64,000 nucleotides of DNA from Stutzerimonas stutzeri (GCA_002339675.1 DDKB01000014.1:132220-196219), one strand, 5' to 3'; positions 17,470 to 26,839 are shown, counted from the first letter of the stretch. Numbers and translations: made by a program. Notes: generated from the letters alone by a model not told the origin.

Positions 17470-18527
17470 TAATGGGCTTTCAGGTTGTTCAGCACGACCC
17501 GGTCGCTGCCAGCAGCGGCGGTGCCGATTTCCCCGATGACCCAGGGCTTCTCGCCGCCATCGCGCAGGTTCGCCAGGACGGTGTCGACCTGAGCCTGGGC
17601 AACGCAGATGACCATGCCCACACCGCAGTTCAGCACACGGTGCATCTCATGCTCGTCGACATTGCCCTGCTGCTGCAGCCAGTCGAAGACCGCCGGACGC
17701 TGCCAGCTGGCGACGTCGATGACCGCCTGGCTGCCTTCGGGCAGAACCCGTGGAATGTTGTCCAGCAGGCCGCCGCCGGTGATGTGCGCCATCGCCTTGA
17801 CCGCCCCGGTGTCCTTGATCAGCTTGAGCAGCGGCTTGACGTAGATGCGGGTCGGCGCCATGAGCAACTCGGTCAGCGGCTGGCCATCGAGCTGCACGCT
17901 CTCGATATCGGCGCCGGCGACTTCGATGATCTTGCGGATCAGCGAATAGCCGTTGGAATGCGGGCCGGAGGAGGGCAGGGCGATCAGTGCATCGCCGGCC
18001 GCCACGGTCGATCCGTCGATGATCTCGCTCTTTTCCACCACGCCGACGCAGAAGCCGGCCAGGTCGTAGTCTTCGCCTTCGTACATGCCGGGCATCTCGG
18101 CGGTCTCACCGCCGACCAGCGAGCAGCCGGCCAGTTCGCAGCCGGCGCCGATGCCGGTCACCACGGTGGCAGCGATGTCGACGTTGAGCTTGCCGGTGGC
18201 GTAGTAATCAAGGAAGAACAGCGGTTCGGCGCCGCAGACCACCAGGTCGTTGACGCACATGGCCACCAGATCCTGGCCGATGCTGTCGTGCTTGTTCAGG
18301 TTCAGAGCCAGGCGCAGCTTGGTGCCGACGCCGTCCGTGCCGGAGACCAGTACGGGCTGCTTGTAGCCCGCCGGGATTTCGCAGAGGGCGCCGAAGCCGC
18401 CCAGCCCGCCCATGACTTCAGGACGCGCGGTGCGCTTGGCCACGCCTTTGATGCGTTCGACCAGCGCTTCACCTGCATCGATGTCGACGCCGGCGTCCTT
18501 GTAGCTGATGGAAGGTTGCTTGCTCAT
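17469..18527 (-). CDS. purM: Phosphoribosylformylglycinamidine cyclo-ligase
   Basis: A 352-residue AIR synthetase, step five of purine synthesis. It starts at ATG 18527 (MSKQPSISYKDAGVDIDAGE); the upstream extension to 18569 is not conserved. Motifs visible: GFGALCEIPAGYKQPVLVSGTDGVGTKL, MCVNDLVVCGAEPLFFLDY and GGETAEMPGMYEGEDYDLAGF. It is the first gene of purM-purN-DUF3108. The divergent spacer to the DUF2066 gene is about 285 bp and likely holds both promoters. Confidence 0.96.
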   Translation of the reverse strand: MSKQPSISYKDAGVDIDAGEALVERIKGVAKRTARPEVMGGLGGFGALCEIPAGYKQPVLVSGTDGVGTKLRLALNLNKHDSIGQDLVAMCVNDLVVCGAEPLFFLDYYATGKLNVDIAATVVTGIGAGCELAGCSLVGGETAEMPGMYEGEDYDLAGFCVGVVEKSEIIDGSTVAAGDALIALPSSGPHSNGYSLIRKIIEVAGADIESVQLDGQPLTELLMAPTRIYVKPLLKLIKDTGAVKAMAHITGGGLLDNIPRVLPEGSQAVIDVASWQRPAVFDWLQQQGNVDEHEMHRVLNCGVGMVICVAQAQVDTVLANLRDGGEKPWVIGEIGTAAAGSDRVVLNNLKAH

Positions 18528-18811
18528 AATCCGGACCTGTGAGGAATGTGCGAGGCGACCGGTCGACAAGCGGATTGTCTCGACACGGCGAACGCGCCGG
18601 ACCGGTCTGCGGAAAGCGCGCGATTTTATCAGGCTTGCCGGGCAGCAGCCATCCCGCGCGACCGACGCCGGACATCGGTCGCGTACCGGCTTGCCAGCGG
18701 TTGCCCCGATTCCGGTGCCTGTTTAAGGTATAACGCCTGAACCACCTAGCCGAAGCCTGTCGCTCCTGCGATCGGCGCTTTTTCATGACTGGCCTGCCAG
18801 CGAGTATCCCC

Positions 18812-19912
18812 ATGCGCCTGATCCCTCCTTTCCTGGCCCTGTGCTGTGCGTTTGTGTCCACGCACGGCATGGCGGCTCCCTTGCGGGACCTGTATCAGGT
18901 GCGCGAGCCTGTGGCCAGCCAACAACCTGCCGAGCGTGACGAGGCGTTGCGCAAGGCGTTCGACACCCTGGTGCTGCGCCTGACCGGCAATGCCGAGTCC
19001 GACCGGCCGGCGCTGGCCGAGCTGCGCAAGGACCCGCAGCAGCTGGTCAGCCGCTATGCCTACGAGGACAACGCCGTCGTGGTGAGCTTCGACCCGACGA
19101 CCACCGAGCGGGCGCTGCGCTCGGCGGGGTTGTCGTTGTGGGGCGCCGATCGCCCCAGCCTGCTGACCTGGTGGCTGAGTGAATCTCCCGAGGGCACGCA
19201 GCTCATCGGCGATGCCCAGTCGGGCGCATCCGAGCTGCGGGCGGCGGCGCAGCATCGCGGGCTGCCTCTGCTTCTGCCACTGGCTGACCTCGGTGAGCAG
19301 CTTGCGGCCACGGCCGATACGCTCACGGCGCAGGAGCCACAGGCCTTGCGCGAGGCCTCCGATCGTTACGATGCCGACGGCCTGCTGGCAGTGCTGGCAG
19401 AGCAGTCCGGTGAGACCTGGGCCGCACAATGGCGGCTCTGGCTCGGCGACAAGCAGACCCAGGGCAAGGCCAGCGCACCGAGCCGCGCCGCCCTGGCGGA
19501 CGATATCTTGCTGGCCGTGAGTCGCTACCTGGCGCCGCAATACCGCGTGGCGCCCGGTGCGACTACCGAGCTGACCCTGGAGGTGCGCGGCGCTGACGTC
19601 GGGCGGTTTGCCGAATTGGATCGGCTGCTCGAGCCGTTCGCGGCGCGGTTGCAGCGGATCGAAGGCGACCGGCTGTTCTATCGACTCAACGCCAGCCCCG
19701 ACCAGCTGCGCGCACAGCTGCAACTGGCGAGGCTGCAGGAAATTCCGCCTGAGGAACTCCAGGCGCCGCCCGCCGAGTCTGGCGCGACCGCAGGTGCAGA
19801 CGACAGCGCACCGATCGACGCCGAGGCGGCCCCGGAGGCACCGGCTTCGGCCCCTGTCGTTCCTGCAGTCGAGCCATCCGAGCAGGGTGACGTGTTGCAC
19901 TACCGCTGGTAG
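18812..19912 (+). CDS. DUF2066 exported protein
   Basis: A protein of about 366 residues with signal peptide MRLIPPFLALCCAFVSTHGMAA; this is why I prefer ATG 18812 over the upstream Met at 18785. The DUF2066 domain occupies most of the protein (RDEALRKAFDTLVLRLTGN near the N terminus), and the tail is Ala/Pro/Glu-rich. DUF2066 is a Pseudomonas/Vibrio envelope family without known function, usually divergent from purM and upstream of perM and hda, exactly as here. Confidence 0.82.
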   Translation: MRLIPPFLALCCAFVSTHGMAAPLRDLYQVREPVASQQPAERDEALRKAFDTLVLRLTGNAESDRPALAELRKDPQQLVSRYAYEDNAVVVSFDPTTTERALRSAGLSLWGADRPSLLTWWLSESPEGTQLIGDAQSGASELRAAAQHRGLPLLLPLADLGEQLAATADTLTAQEPQALREASDRYDADGLLAVLAEQSGETWAAQWRLWLGDKQTQGKASAPSRAALADDILLAVSRYLAPQYRVAPGATTELTLEVRGADVGRFAELDRLLEPFAARLQRIEGDRLFYRLNASPDQLRAQLQLARLQEIPPEELQAPPAESGATAGADDSAPIDAEAAPEAPASAPVVPAVEPSEQGDVLHYRW

Positions 19913-20034
19913 CCGGCAACAGCGTGCACCCAGCCGATGACCAAGCGGCAAAGGTCGGGGCGCGCTCGCCAATCCCATAGTGTCCAGCCTGCGGCCGTCC
20001 GGCCTCCAGGCAAGCTAAGCAAGGCGTTTCGAGC

Positions 20035-21123
20035 ATGAGCATTCCTGACACCAACCGCTGGCTGTGGCTGGCGGCGCTGTTGCTGCTTGGCTGGTTGATC
20101 TACCAGCTCTCGCCGATCCTGTCGCCGTTTCTGGTCGGCATCCTGCTGGCGTATCTCGGCGATCCGCTGGTCGATCGGCTCGAGCGCTGGAAACTATCGC
20201 GCACCTGGGGCGTGATCCTGGTCTTTGCGCTGTTCAGCCTGTTGTGCCTGCTGTTGTTGTTGGTACTGGTGCCGATGCTCGGCAAGCAGCTGATGCACCT
20301 CTATCAGATCGCTCCGCAGGGGCTCGACTGGCTGCAGGTCACGGCGCTGCCCTGGGTCCAGCTGCAGTTCGGCCTGGATGAGGACTTCTGGCGGCTCGAT
20401 CAGCTCAAGAGCGCGTTCTCCGCCAACCTCGGCAGCACGCGCGACGTGGTGGCGGTGATTGTCAGCCAGGCCACCGCATCCAGCGTGGCACTGCTGGCGT
20501 GGCTGGCCAACCTGTTGCTGGTGCCGGTCGTCTGCTTCTACCTGCTACGTGACTGGGACCTGATCATGGCCAAGTTGCGCGCGCTGTTGCCGCGGCGGCG
20601 TGAGCAGACGGTGATGACCCTGATGCGCGAATGCCACGAGGTGATCGGCGCCTTTTTGCGTGGGCAGCTGCTGGTGATGCTGGCGCTGGCCATCGTTTAT
20701 TCCGCCGGGCTGATGCTCGTTGGCGTCGAACTCGGGCTGTTGATCGGGGTGCTCGCCGGGCTCGCCAGCATCGTGCCGTACATGGGGTTCGTGGTGGGCA
20801 TCGGCGCCGCGCTGGTGGCCGTGCTGTTCCAGTCGGGGCTGGATCCCTATCCCTTGCTCGGCGTGGTGGCCGTGTTCAGCGCCGGCCAGATGCTCGAGGG
20901 GATGCTGCTGACGCCGCTCCTGGTCGGTGACCGCATCGGCCTGCATCCGGTCGCGGTGATCTTCGCGGTACTCGCCGGGGGCCAACTGTTCGGCTTTACC
21001 GGCGTGCTGCTGGCGTTACCGGTGGCAGCCGTGATCATGGTTCTGCTGCGCCACGTGCACGATCTCTATAAACTCTCGGACCTCTACGCAGAGCCACCGG
21101 TCGACCCCACCCGCCAGCCATGA
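20035..21123 (+). CDS. AI-2E/PerM family permease
   Basis: A 362-residue inner-membrane protein of the AI-2 exporter-like (PerM/TqsA, UPF0118) superfamily with about eight hydrophobic helices and the family hallmark segments VGVELGLLIGVLAGLASIVPYMGFVVG and GQMLEGMLLTPLLVGDRIGLHPVAVIFAVLAGGQLFGF. Members export small molecules or serve as sodium-proton antiporters; the substrate here is unknown. Its stop overlaps the hda start (ATGA), implying coupling. A second member of the family lies at 49706. Confidence 0.85.
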   Translation: MSIPDTNRWLWLAALLLLGWLIYQLSPILSPFLVGILLAYLGDPLVDRLERWKLSRTWGVILVFALFSLLCLLLLLVLVPMLGKQLMHLYQIAPQGLDWLQVTALPWVQLQFGLDEDFWRLDQLKSAFSANLGSTRDVVAVIVSQATASSVALLAWLANLLLVPVVCFYLLRDWDLIMAKLRALLPRRREQTVMTLMRECHEVIGAFLRGQLLVMLALAIVYSAGLMLVGVELGLLIGVLAGLASIVPYMGFVVGIGAALVAVLFQSGLDPYPLLGVVAVFSAGQMLEGMLLTPLLVGDRIGLHPVAVIFAVLAGGQLFGFTGVLLALPVAAVIMVLLRHVHDLYKLSDLYAEPPVDPTRQP

Positions 21124-21824
21124 AACCCATCCAGCTCCCCCTGGGCATCCGCCTGCGCGACGATGCCACCTTCGCCAACTTCTACCCCGGTGCCAATGCC
21201 GCGGCGCTGGGATATGTCGAGCGTGTCTGCTCGCCGGAGGCCGGTTGGTCGGATGAGCTGGTCTACCTCTGGGGGCATGCGGGTGTCGGCCGCAGCCACC
21301 TGCTGCAGGCCGCCTGCCTGCGGGTTGAGCAGCGCGGTGAGCGGGCGGTGTACCTGCCCTTGGCTGAGGTCGCCGAGTACGGCACGGCGCTGCTCGATAA
21401 CCTGGAGCGCAGCGAGCTGGTCTGCCTGGACGACCTGGAAGCGGTGGCTGGCGATCCCGTCTGGGAGGAGGCGCTGTTCCATCTGTTCAACCGCCTGCGT
21501 GACAGCGGTCGACGGCTGCTGATTGCAGCGAGCGCTTCGCCGCGCGAAATCCCGGTACAGCTGGCCGACCTCAAGTCTCGGCTGAGCCTGTCGCTGGTGT
21601 TTCAGCTGCAGCCACTTTCCGACGAGGACAAGCTGCGCGCCCTGCAACTTCGGGCGTCGCGTCGCGGCCTGAACCTGCCCGACGATGTCGGTCGCTTCAT
21701 CCTGACCCGGGGTGCGCGCAGCATGAATGCGCTGTTCGAGCTGCTCGACCGCCTCGACCAGGCGTCGCTGCAGGCGCAGCGCAAGCTGACCATCCCGTTT
21801 CTCAAGGAAACGCTGGGCTGGTAG
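21120..21824 (+). CDS. hda: DnaA regulatory inactivator Hda
   Basis: A 234-residue AAA+ protein homologous to DnaA domain III. Together with the DNA-loaded sliding clamp it stimulates hydrolysis of DnaA-ATP (RIDA). The N terminus MKPIQLPLGIRL is a clamp-binding motif (QLPLGI), then a Walker A-like GHAGVGRSHLLQA, VCLDDLEAVAG Walker B and an arginine-finger region near RLSLSLVFQLQPL. It overlaps the permease gene by 4 bases. Confidence 0.92.
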   Translation: MKPIQLPLGIRLRDDATFANFYPGANAAALGYVERVCSPEAGWSDELVYLWGHAGVGRSHLLQAACLRVEQRGERAVYLPLAEVAEYGTALLDNLERSELVCLDDLEAVAGDPVWEEALFHLFNRLRDSGRRLLIAASASPREIPVQLADLKSRLSLSLVFQLQPLSDEDKLRALQLRASRRGLNLPDDVGRFILTRGARSMNALFELLDRLDQASLQAQRKLTIPFLKETLGW

Positions 21825-22039
21825 TGATTGGGGCGAACGCTGCGGCGGCGATAGGTACAGCTTGTTGCCTGACGGACGCCCACCCTACGGTAAACCGAGC
21901 GAGCCGGTTCATCCGAACGAAGGCTGCCGAGAATCAGGCCAGGACTTTAGTCCAGCGATCTCGGCGCCGCCGCGCCATTCGGCCCGCTTCCTTTGCAATC
22001 CAGCGGCGCAGCGCTGCCGTACTGCGTGGCGGATCGGCC

Positions 22040-22456
22040 TCAGCTTTCGCCTGCTGCTTTGCGTTCGTACTGATAAGCCCAGCGGGTGTAGAGCAGCGCG
22101 CTGGTGAAGAGCGTCAGGCTGATGATCGCTTCTAGCCAACCGTAAAGCATCCGTGCCGGATCGATGGCCGCCAGAACGCCCTGGATGAAGTACAGGTTGA
22201 CGATGAAGCAGGTCCAGGCATGGGCGCGCGGGCTGCCGGACAGCATGCCGGGAGCGACGAGCAGCAGCGGGATCAGTTGAATGCTAATGACCACCCAGAT
22301 GCGTGCGCCATGCAGGTCGGCGAACGCCAGGTTCCACACGATCAGCAGGACCGCCAGGCCGATGAAACTGGCAAGGCTCACCGCCCGGCTGGCTTTCACC
22401 CGCGGCGTCAGCCATTGGATGGACGGCAGGGGTTTCGGTTGTTTAGCCACGGGCAT
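22040..22456 (-). CDS. DUF2069 membrane protein
   Basis: A 138-residue protein with four predicted membrane helices (ASLASFIGLAVLLIVWNLAF, VVISIQLIPLLLVAPGMLSG, WTCFIVNLYFIQGVLAAI and a C-terminal helix around SLTLFTSALLYTRWAYQYERK), matching DUF2069. It starts at ATG 22456, overlapping the wrbA 3' end by 14 bases; the longer open frame to 22720 is antisense-like Cys/Arg-rich sequence within wrbA. Function unknown. Confidence 0.8.
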   Translation of the reverse strand: MPVAKQPKPLPSIQWLTPRVKASRAVSLASFIGLAVLLIVWNLAFADLHGARIWVVISIQLIPLLLVAPGMLSGSPRAHAWTCFIVNLYFIQGVLAAIDPARMLYGWLEAIISLTLFTSALLYTRWAYQYERKAAGES

Positions 22457-23048
22457 GCTCCAGACGTTTGGCAGTGTCCGCGAGGCGTTGGCCAAGGGCG
22501 CGGCAAAGGCTGATTTCGTGTTCGTCGAGGGCTCGCTTGCTGTCTGCGCCGGCATGGTGGCTGGCGCCATAGGGCGTGCCGCCGCCGTGGGTCTCGAGCA
22601 GCGCCGTCTCGCTGTAGGGCAAGCCAAGCACCAGCATGCCGTGGTGCAGTAGCGGCAGCAGCATGGATAGCAGGGTCGATTCCTGGCCACCGTGCAGGCT
22701 GGAGGTCGAGGTGAACACACCGGCCGGCTTGCCGACCAGCTCCCCGGTCAGCCAGAGCCCGCTGGTGCCATCGAGAAAGTACTTCAGCGGGGCGGCCATG
22801 TTGCCGAAGCGGGTCGGGCTGCCCAGCGCCAGTGCCGCGCAGTGCTTGAGGTCGTCCAGCGTCGCGTAGACCGCACCCTGCTCCGGAATCGCCGGCGCCA
22901 CCGCTTCACAGTCGGCCGATACGGCCGGGACCGTGCGCAAGCGGGCCTGCAGGCCCGACAGCTCGACGCCTCGTGCAATCTGGCGTGCCATCTCTGCGGT
23001 GGCGCCGTGACGGCTGTAGTACAGCACCAGTACGTAGGGCTCGCTCAT
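22443..23048 (-). CDS. wrbA: NAD(P)H:quinone oxidoreductase WrbA
   Basis: A 201-residue flavodoxin-fold FMN enzyme that reduces quinones by two electrons. Signature elements: VLVLYYSRHGATAEMARQIARGV (FMN phosphate loop), GSPTRFGNMAAPLKYFLDGT and FTSTSSLHGGQESTLLSML. It starts within the arsC stop (4-base overlap), giving an arsC-wrbA-DUF2069 operon, the same order as in P. aeruginosa. Confidence 0.93.
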   Translation of the reverse strand: MSEPYVLVLYYSRHGATAEMARQIARGVELSGLQARLRTVPAVSADCEAVAPAIPEQGAVYATLDDLKHCAALALGSPTRFGNMAAPLKYFLDGTSGLWLTGELVGKPAGVFTSTSSLHGGQESTLLSMLLPLLHHGMLVLGLPYSETALLETHGGGTPYGASHHAGADSKRALDEHEISLCRALGQRLADTAKRLEHARG

Positions 23049-23398
23049 GGCAGGATCTCCAGCATCCGTTCCGCCGGCCGGCCGATCACCGCCGCATCAC
23101 CCACCACCAGGATCGGACGTTCGATCAGCTTCGGATGGGCGGCCATCGCCTCGATCAGCTCGGCGTCCGTGCGTGCCGGATCGGCAAGCTCCAGCTCCTT
23201 GTATTCCGCTTCTCCCGTGCGCAGCAGCTGCCGCGGGCTGATGCCCAGCCGCGCCAGCAGCCGGCGCAATTCATCGGTGGATGGCGGAGCCTCGAGGTAG
23301 CGGATGACGGTGGGCGCCAGGCCCCGCTGTTCGAGCAGCTCGAGGGCGGCACGTGATTTCGAGCAGCGTGGATTGTGGTAGAGGATCAGGTCGGTCAT
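23045..23398 (-). CDS. arsC: Glutaredoxin-dependent arsenate reductase
   Basis: A 117-residue ArsC-family reductase. The catalytic Cys is C12 in YHNPRCSKSRAALELL and the anion-binding Arg triad includes RPILVVGDAAVIGRP. It is chromosomally embedded without arsR or arsB, so its main role may be a housekeeping one rather than strong arsenic resistance. First gene of the arsC-wrbA-DUF2069 operon. Confidence 0.9.
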   Translation of the reverse strand: MTDLILYHNPRCSKSRAALELLEQRGLAPTVIRYLEAPPSTDELRRLLARLGISPRQLLRTGEAEYKELELADPARTDAELIEAMAAHPKLIERPILVVGDAAVIGRPAERMLEILP

Positions 23399-23559
23399 TT
23401 AGGGTTGCTTCGCGCCAGAATAGGCGGCCATTCTACCCTTCATTGCAGCGAGGCCTGAAACGCCGGTCGCGGCGCGCGGTCTGCCAAGGTAGGCTTGCGC
23501 GGGCCGGACGGCTGCGTACCCGCGTTTCCGGGCGTCGCGCGAGGCATCGAGGGGATTGA

Positions 23560-24780
23560 ATGCAGCAACGGATCAAGGATTTCGTAGAGTTCGGCCGCTT
23601 TCTGGTGCAACGCTTCCTGGCGGACCGCGGCCCGAACAGTGCCGCCGCGCTGACCTATACCACGCTGTTCGCGGTGGTGCCGATGATGACGGTGACCTTC
23701 GCCATGTTATCGGCCATCCCGGCGTTCCAGGGCATCGGTGAACAGATCCAGGTGTATATCTTCAGCAATTTCATCCCGTCCACCGGGGCGACCATCCAGG
23801 ACTATCTGGTCGCATTCACCGATCAGGCGCGCCAGCTGACCTGGTTCGGTGTCGGCTTCCTGATGGCGACGGCGCTGATGATGTTGCTGACCATCGAGAA
23901 GGCGTTCAACCTGATCTGGCGCGTGCGACAGCCGCGCCGGGGCATATCCAGTTTCCTCCTGTACTGGGCGATCCTGAGTCTCGGCCCGCTGTTGCTCGGC
24001 GCCGGATTCGCTATGAGCACCTACATCACCTCGCTGTCGCTGATTTCCGGCCCTCATGCGGTGATCGGCGCAGGCACGGTGCTCAAGGCCATGCCATTGG
24101 TGCTCAGCGTTGTGGCCTTTACCCTGATCTACGCGGCGGTGCCCAACACCCGGGTTCCGTTGCGCCACGCAGTCGTCGGCGGTGTGTTCACGGCGGTGCT
24201 ATTCGAAGCCGCCAAGCAGCTGTTCGGCCTCTATGTCAGCTACTTCCCCAGCTATCAGCTGATCTACGGTGCGTTCGCTGCGGTGCCGCTATTCCTGCTG
24301 TGGGTCTACCTGTCCTGGATGATCGTGCTGTTCGGTGCCGAGCTGGTTTGCGGTCTGTCGTCCTCGCAGCGCTGGCGACGTCGCTCGGTGCCGCGGCTGT
24401 TGGTGATGCTTGGCCTGCTGCGCGTGCTCTATGAAAACCAGCAGGACGGACGAGAGGTCCGGCTGCGCGACGCGCACCGCAGTGGATGGCAATTGCCGGA
24501 GGACGAGTGGGACGAGATCCTCGAGTTCTTCGAGCGCGAGCAACTGGTCTGTCGAACCGGGTCCTCCGGATGGGTGCTCTGTCGCGACCTCAATCGATAC
24601 AGCTTCGATCAGTTGCTGCGCTGCAACCCCTGGCCCCTGTCGGGCAAGCAGGCGCTGCCCGAGCAGCTTGACGAGCCCTGGTACCCGACGTTGCGTCAGT
24701 CGTTGGAGCTGCTGCGGCAGGAGCAGGCCAACCTGTTTGGCGGGAGCGTCGCCGACTGGTTGCAGGCGCGGCGGGTTTGA
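23560..24780 (+). CDS. YihY/BrkB family membrane protein
   Basis: A 406-residue inner-membrane protein, often misnamed ribonuclease BN. Six membrane helices cover roughly residues 30-270, including ALTYTTLFAVVPMMTVTFAML and FLLWVYLSWMIVLFGAELVCG. A C-terminal cytoplasmic domain of about 130 residues resembles a winged-helix fold (LPEDEWDEILEFFEREQLVCRT). Function unknown; the RNase claim is historically disproved for E. coli YihY. It is divergent from arsC. Confidence 0.87.
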   Translation: MQQRIKDFVEFGRFLVQRFLADRGPNSAAALTYTTLFAVVPMMTVTFAMLSAIPAFQGIGEQIQVYIFSNFIPSTGATIQDYLVAFTDQARQLTWFGVGFLMATALMMLLTIEKAFNLIWRVRQPRRGISSFLLYWAILSLGPLLLGAGFAMSTYITSLSLISGPHAVIGAGTVLKAMPLVLSVVAFTLIYAAVPNTRVPLRHAVVGGVFTAVLFEAAKQLFGLYVSYFPSYQLIYGAFAAVPLFLLWVYLSWMIVLFGAELVCGLSSSQRWRRRSVPRLLVMLGLLRVLYENQQDGREVRLRDAHRSGWQLPEDEWDEILEFFEREQLVCRTGSSGWVLCRDLNRYSFDQLLRCNPWPLSGKQALPEQLDEPWYPTLRQSLELLRQEQANLFGGSVADWLQARRV

Positions 24781-24817
24781 CCACGTCAACCATCAGCCTT
24801 GAAAAGGAACCCCATCG

Positions 24818-25282
24818 ATGATCACGCAAACCCTGGGCAGGTTCGGCCTGCTTGCCTGCCTGCTACTGGCCGGCTGCAGCGAGGACTGGGGCCCGGACCA
24901 ACATGGCGAGGCGATAACGGCGCAACAGCTCGACGGCCGCTGGTTGGTCATCAACTATTGGGCGCAATGGTGCGGCCCGTGCCGTACTGAAGTGCCCGAG
25001 CTCAACACGCTCGACCGTTCGCTGGATGACGTCACGGTGCTCGGAGTGAATTTCGACGGGATCGAGGGCGACGAACTGGTGGCGGCTGCCGACGAGCTGG
25101 GCATCACGTTCAGGGTGTTGGCGGTGGATCCGGCTGAACGCCTGTCGTTGCCGCCCAGTGCCGTGCTGCCGGTGACCTATATTCTCGACCCCGACCGGGA
25201 AGTGCGCGCCCGGCTAGTCGGTGAACAGACGGCGGAGGGGTTGCGGGCCCGGCTGGCCGGCCTGCGCGCTGCGACCGACTAG
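24818..25282 (+). CDS. TlpA-like thiol-disulfide lipoprotein
   Basis: A 154-residue thioredoxin-fold lipoprotein. The signal MITQTLGRFGLLACLLLAGC ends in the lipobox Cys 20, and the active site NYWAQWCGPCRTEVPEL (C52, C55) is of the TlpA/ResA class facing the periplasm. It is 37 bp downstream of the YihY gene with an AAGGA ribosome site and probably cotranscribed. Substrates are unknown; cytochrome or envelope thiol reduction is typical. Confidence 0.87.
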   Translation: MITQTLGRFGLLACLLLAGCSEDWGPDQHGEAITAQQLDGRWLVINYWAQWCGPCRTEVPELNTLDRSLDDVTVLGVNFDGIEGDELVAAADELGITFRVLAVDPAERLSLPPSAVLPVTYILDPDREVRARLVGEQTAEGLRARLAGLRAATD

Positions 25283-25285
25283 GCC

Positions 25286-25868
25286 TCAGGGGCGCACGTA
25301 CCAGATGTCCTGCCACAACCCGATCACCTTCGACGGGTATTGGGTCTTGCCCAGGCTGCCGTTGTAGCGAGCCAGCGCGCGCGTGAGGTCGCCGCGCTCC
25401 TTTTTCAGGTAGTAGCTGAGGATGGTGCAGCCGTAGCGCAGGTTGGTGGCGTTGTCGGTGAGGTTGTCCTGGGGGCGCCCCAGTTCGGCCTTCCAGAACG
25501 GCATCACCTGCATCATGCCTTGGGCACCAACGCTGGAGATGGCGAAGCGGTCGAAGCGGCTCTCGGCATGGATCAGTGCCATCACCATGTCCGGCTTGAG
25601 CCCCGCCTTGCTGGCTTCCTGATGCACCAGCCGCAGCAGCGACAGGCGTTCTTCAGCGTCCGGCACGTAGCGCTTGAGCCGTGTGGACATGTCCAGCAGC
25701 CAGACTTCTGCGTCGAAGCGGTCCTCGAAACTCTCGGCTTCGGCCACGGTGCGTTGCATCAGGGCGCGCAGTTCAGGTTCCGGCGCCTGGCGGATGGCGG
25801 CGGATGGCGGCGAAGGCCGGCGAGGCGGCCAGCAGCATCGACAATAGCAGGCAGGCGAGCGGCTTCAC
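25286..25868 (-). pseudogene. Lytic transglycosylase split by a 10-bp duplication
   Basis: An SLT-type lytic murein transglycosylase, related to soluble Slt/MltC-like enzymes: catalytic Glu in ALIHAESRFDRFAISSVGAQGMMQVMP. The frame with the catalytic domain is open only from ATG 25759. A GTG at 25868, 9 bases after the upstream lipoprotein stop, opens a clean signal peptide (KPLACLLLSMLLAASPAFA) that stops out of frame. An exact tandem duplication of a 10-base unit at 25791-25810 separates them; removing one copy restores a continuous export signal plus mature enzyme (about 190 residues). As written, the exported enzyme cannot be made unless ribosomes shift frame. Sequencing error remains possible. 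Confidence 0.75.
25789..25812. repeat. 10-bp tandem repeat, 2.4 copies
   Basis: The unit cggatggcgg occurs twice in a row (25791-25800, 25801-25810) with period-10 identity over 25789-25812. It lies at the signal-peptide cleavage region of the transglycosylase gene and shifts the reading frame by one base. Such repeats can expand or contract by slippage. Confidence 0.85.
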
Positions 25869-25877
25869 GGCTGGAAC

Positions 25878-26831
25878 TCAGTCGTCTTCGCCCGGATCGC
25901 TGGCTTGCCGGCCGGCGTCCTGCAACAACCGGCGCAGGAACTCCTGCTGCAGGTCCGGGTCGTTGCGCGTCAGCTCGATCAGGCTCTGCTCGAGTTCACT
26001 GGCTTCCTCCTCGAGGCCGAGCTCGGACAGGCGCTTGACCCGGTGCACCCACTGGCTGACGTCGTCGCCCTCCAGGTCGTCGAAGATCAGGTCATGGGCC
26101 TCGAGCAGCTTGGCGCGCAGGTTGCGGCTGACCAGCAGGGTGGCGTCCGCGCGTGTCTGGTCCTGAGGATCCTCGACCTGGAGTTGCAGCTTGCCGACCG
26201 GGCTGATGTCCTGATCGGCAAAGGGGCCGTCGAGCAGGTTCAGGCGCAGCACGCCGTTGCGGTCGGTGGTCAGCTCGTGCGTCTCGCCGGCCGCGGTCAC
26301 CATCACGGGGCGCTCGGCCCAGGGCAGGCTGGAATATTCGAGTCGAGCGTCGCCCTGTCGTTCATCCAGGCTGGCCAGGTTCTGCTGCGACCGGCCGTTG
26401 GACTCGACGTTGACGAAGGGGTTGAGGCCGGCGAAGCCATAGCTGATCCAGCCGCGGGTCGCGCTTTCCGGAAGGCTGCCCAGCATGACCACGTTGAGCA
26501 CGTTGGCGCCGACGCCAGCGACCACCGCCACGGCACCCAGCGGAATCTCGTACAGCTCGCGCCACGCCTGGTAGGGGGTGTAGCGGTCATAGCGCCGGGT
26601 CACCTCGAACTCGGTGACCTCGAAGGTCTTCTGGTCAAGAATGCGAATCCGCCGTTGTGGCAGTTCCAGCACCGGCTCGCCCACTTCGATGCGCAGGCTG
26701 TGATCGAGCAGCTTGCGTTCGGTGCGTGCTTCGTTTTCGCTGCGCTGGGGCAGCTGATTGGCACAGCCACTTAAGAGAAGCGCCATGCAGAGCATGGCGC
26801 AGCTTGAAGCCTGGACACTTCGGTTGAGCAT
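25878..26831 (-). CDS. Putative outer-membrane lipoprotein (317 aa)
   Basis: The N terminus has a lipoprotein signal with lipobox LLLSGC (Cys about 23) after MLNRSVQASSCAMLCMALL. The body contains a glycine/valine-rich hydrophobic stretch (GAVAVVAGVGANVLNVVMLGSLP) that may insert in or contact the membrane, and a charged helical C terminus ending in acidic residues. I know it only as a conserved Pseudomonas lipoprotein next to proS. It precedes the transglycosylase by 9 bases and follows proS by 8, so all three are one operon. Confidence 0.72.
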   Translation of the reverse strand: MLNRSVQASSCAMLCMALLLSGCANQLPQRSENEARTERKLLDHSLRIEVGEPVLELPQRRIRILDQKTFEVTEFEVTRRYDRYTPYQAWRELYEIPLGAVAVVAGVGANVLNVVMLGSLPESATRGWISYGFAGLNPFVNVESNGRSQQNLASLDERQGDARLEYSSLPWAERPVMVTAAGETHELTTDRNGVLRLNLLDGPFADQDISPVGKLQLQVEDPQDQTRADATLLVSRNLRAKLLEAHDLIFDDLEGDDVSQWVHRVKRLSELGLEEEASELEQSLIELTRNDPDLQQEFLRRLLQDAGRQASDPGEDD

Positions 26832-26839
26832 GATTTCCG

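Noticed and set aside
22457..22720. N-terminal extension of the DUF2069 protein
   Set aside because: The added segment is Cys/Arg/Pro-rich and lies entirely within wrbA in another frame; the membrane protein starts at 22456.
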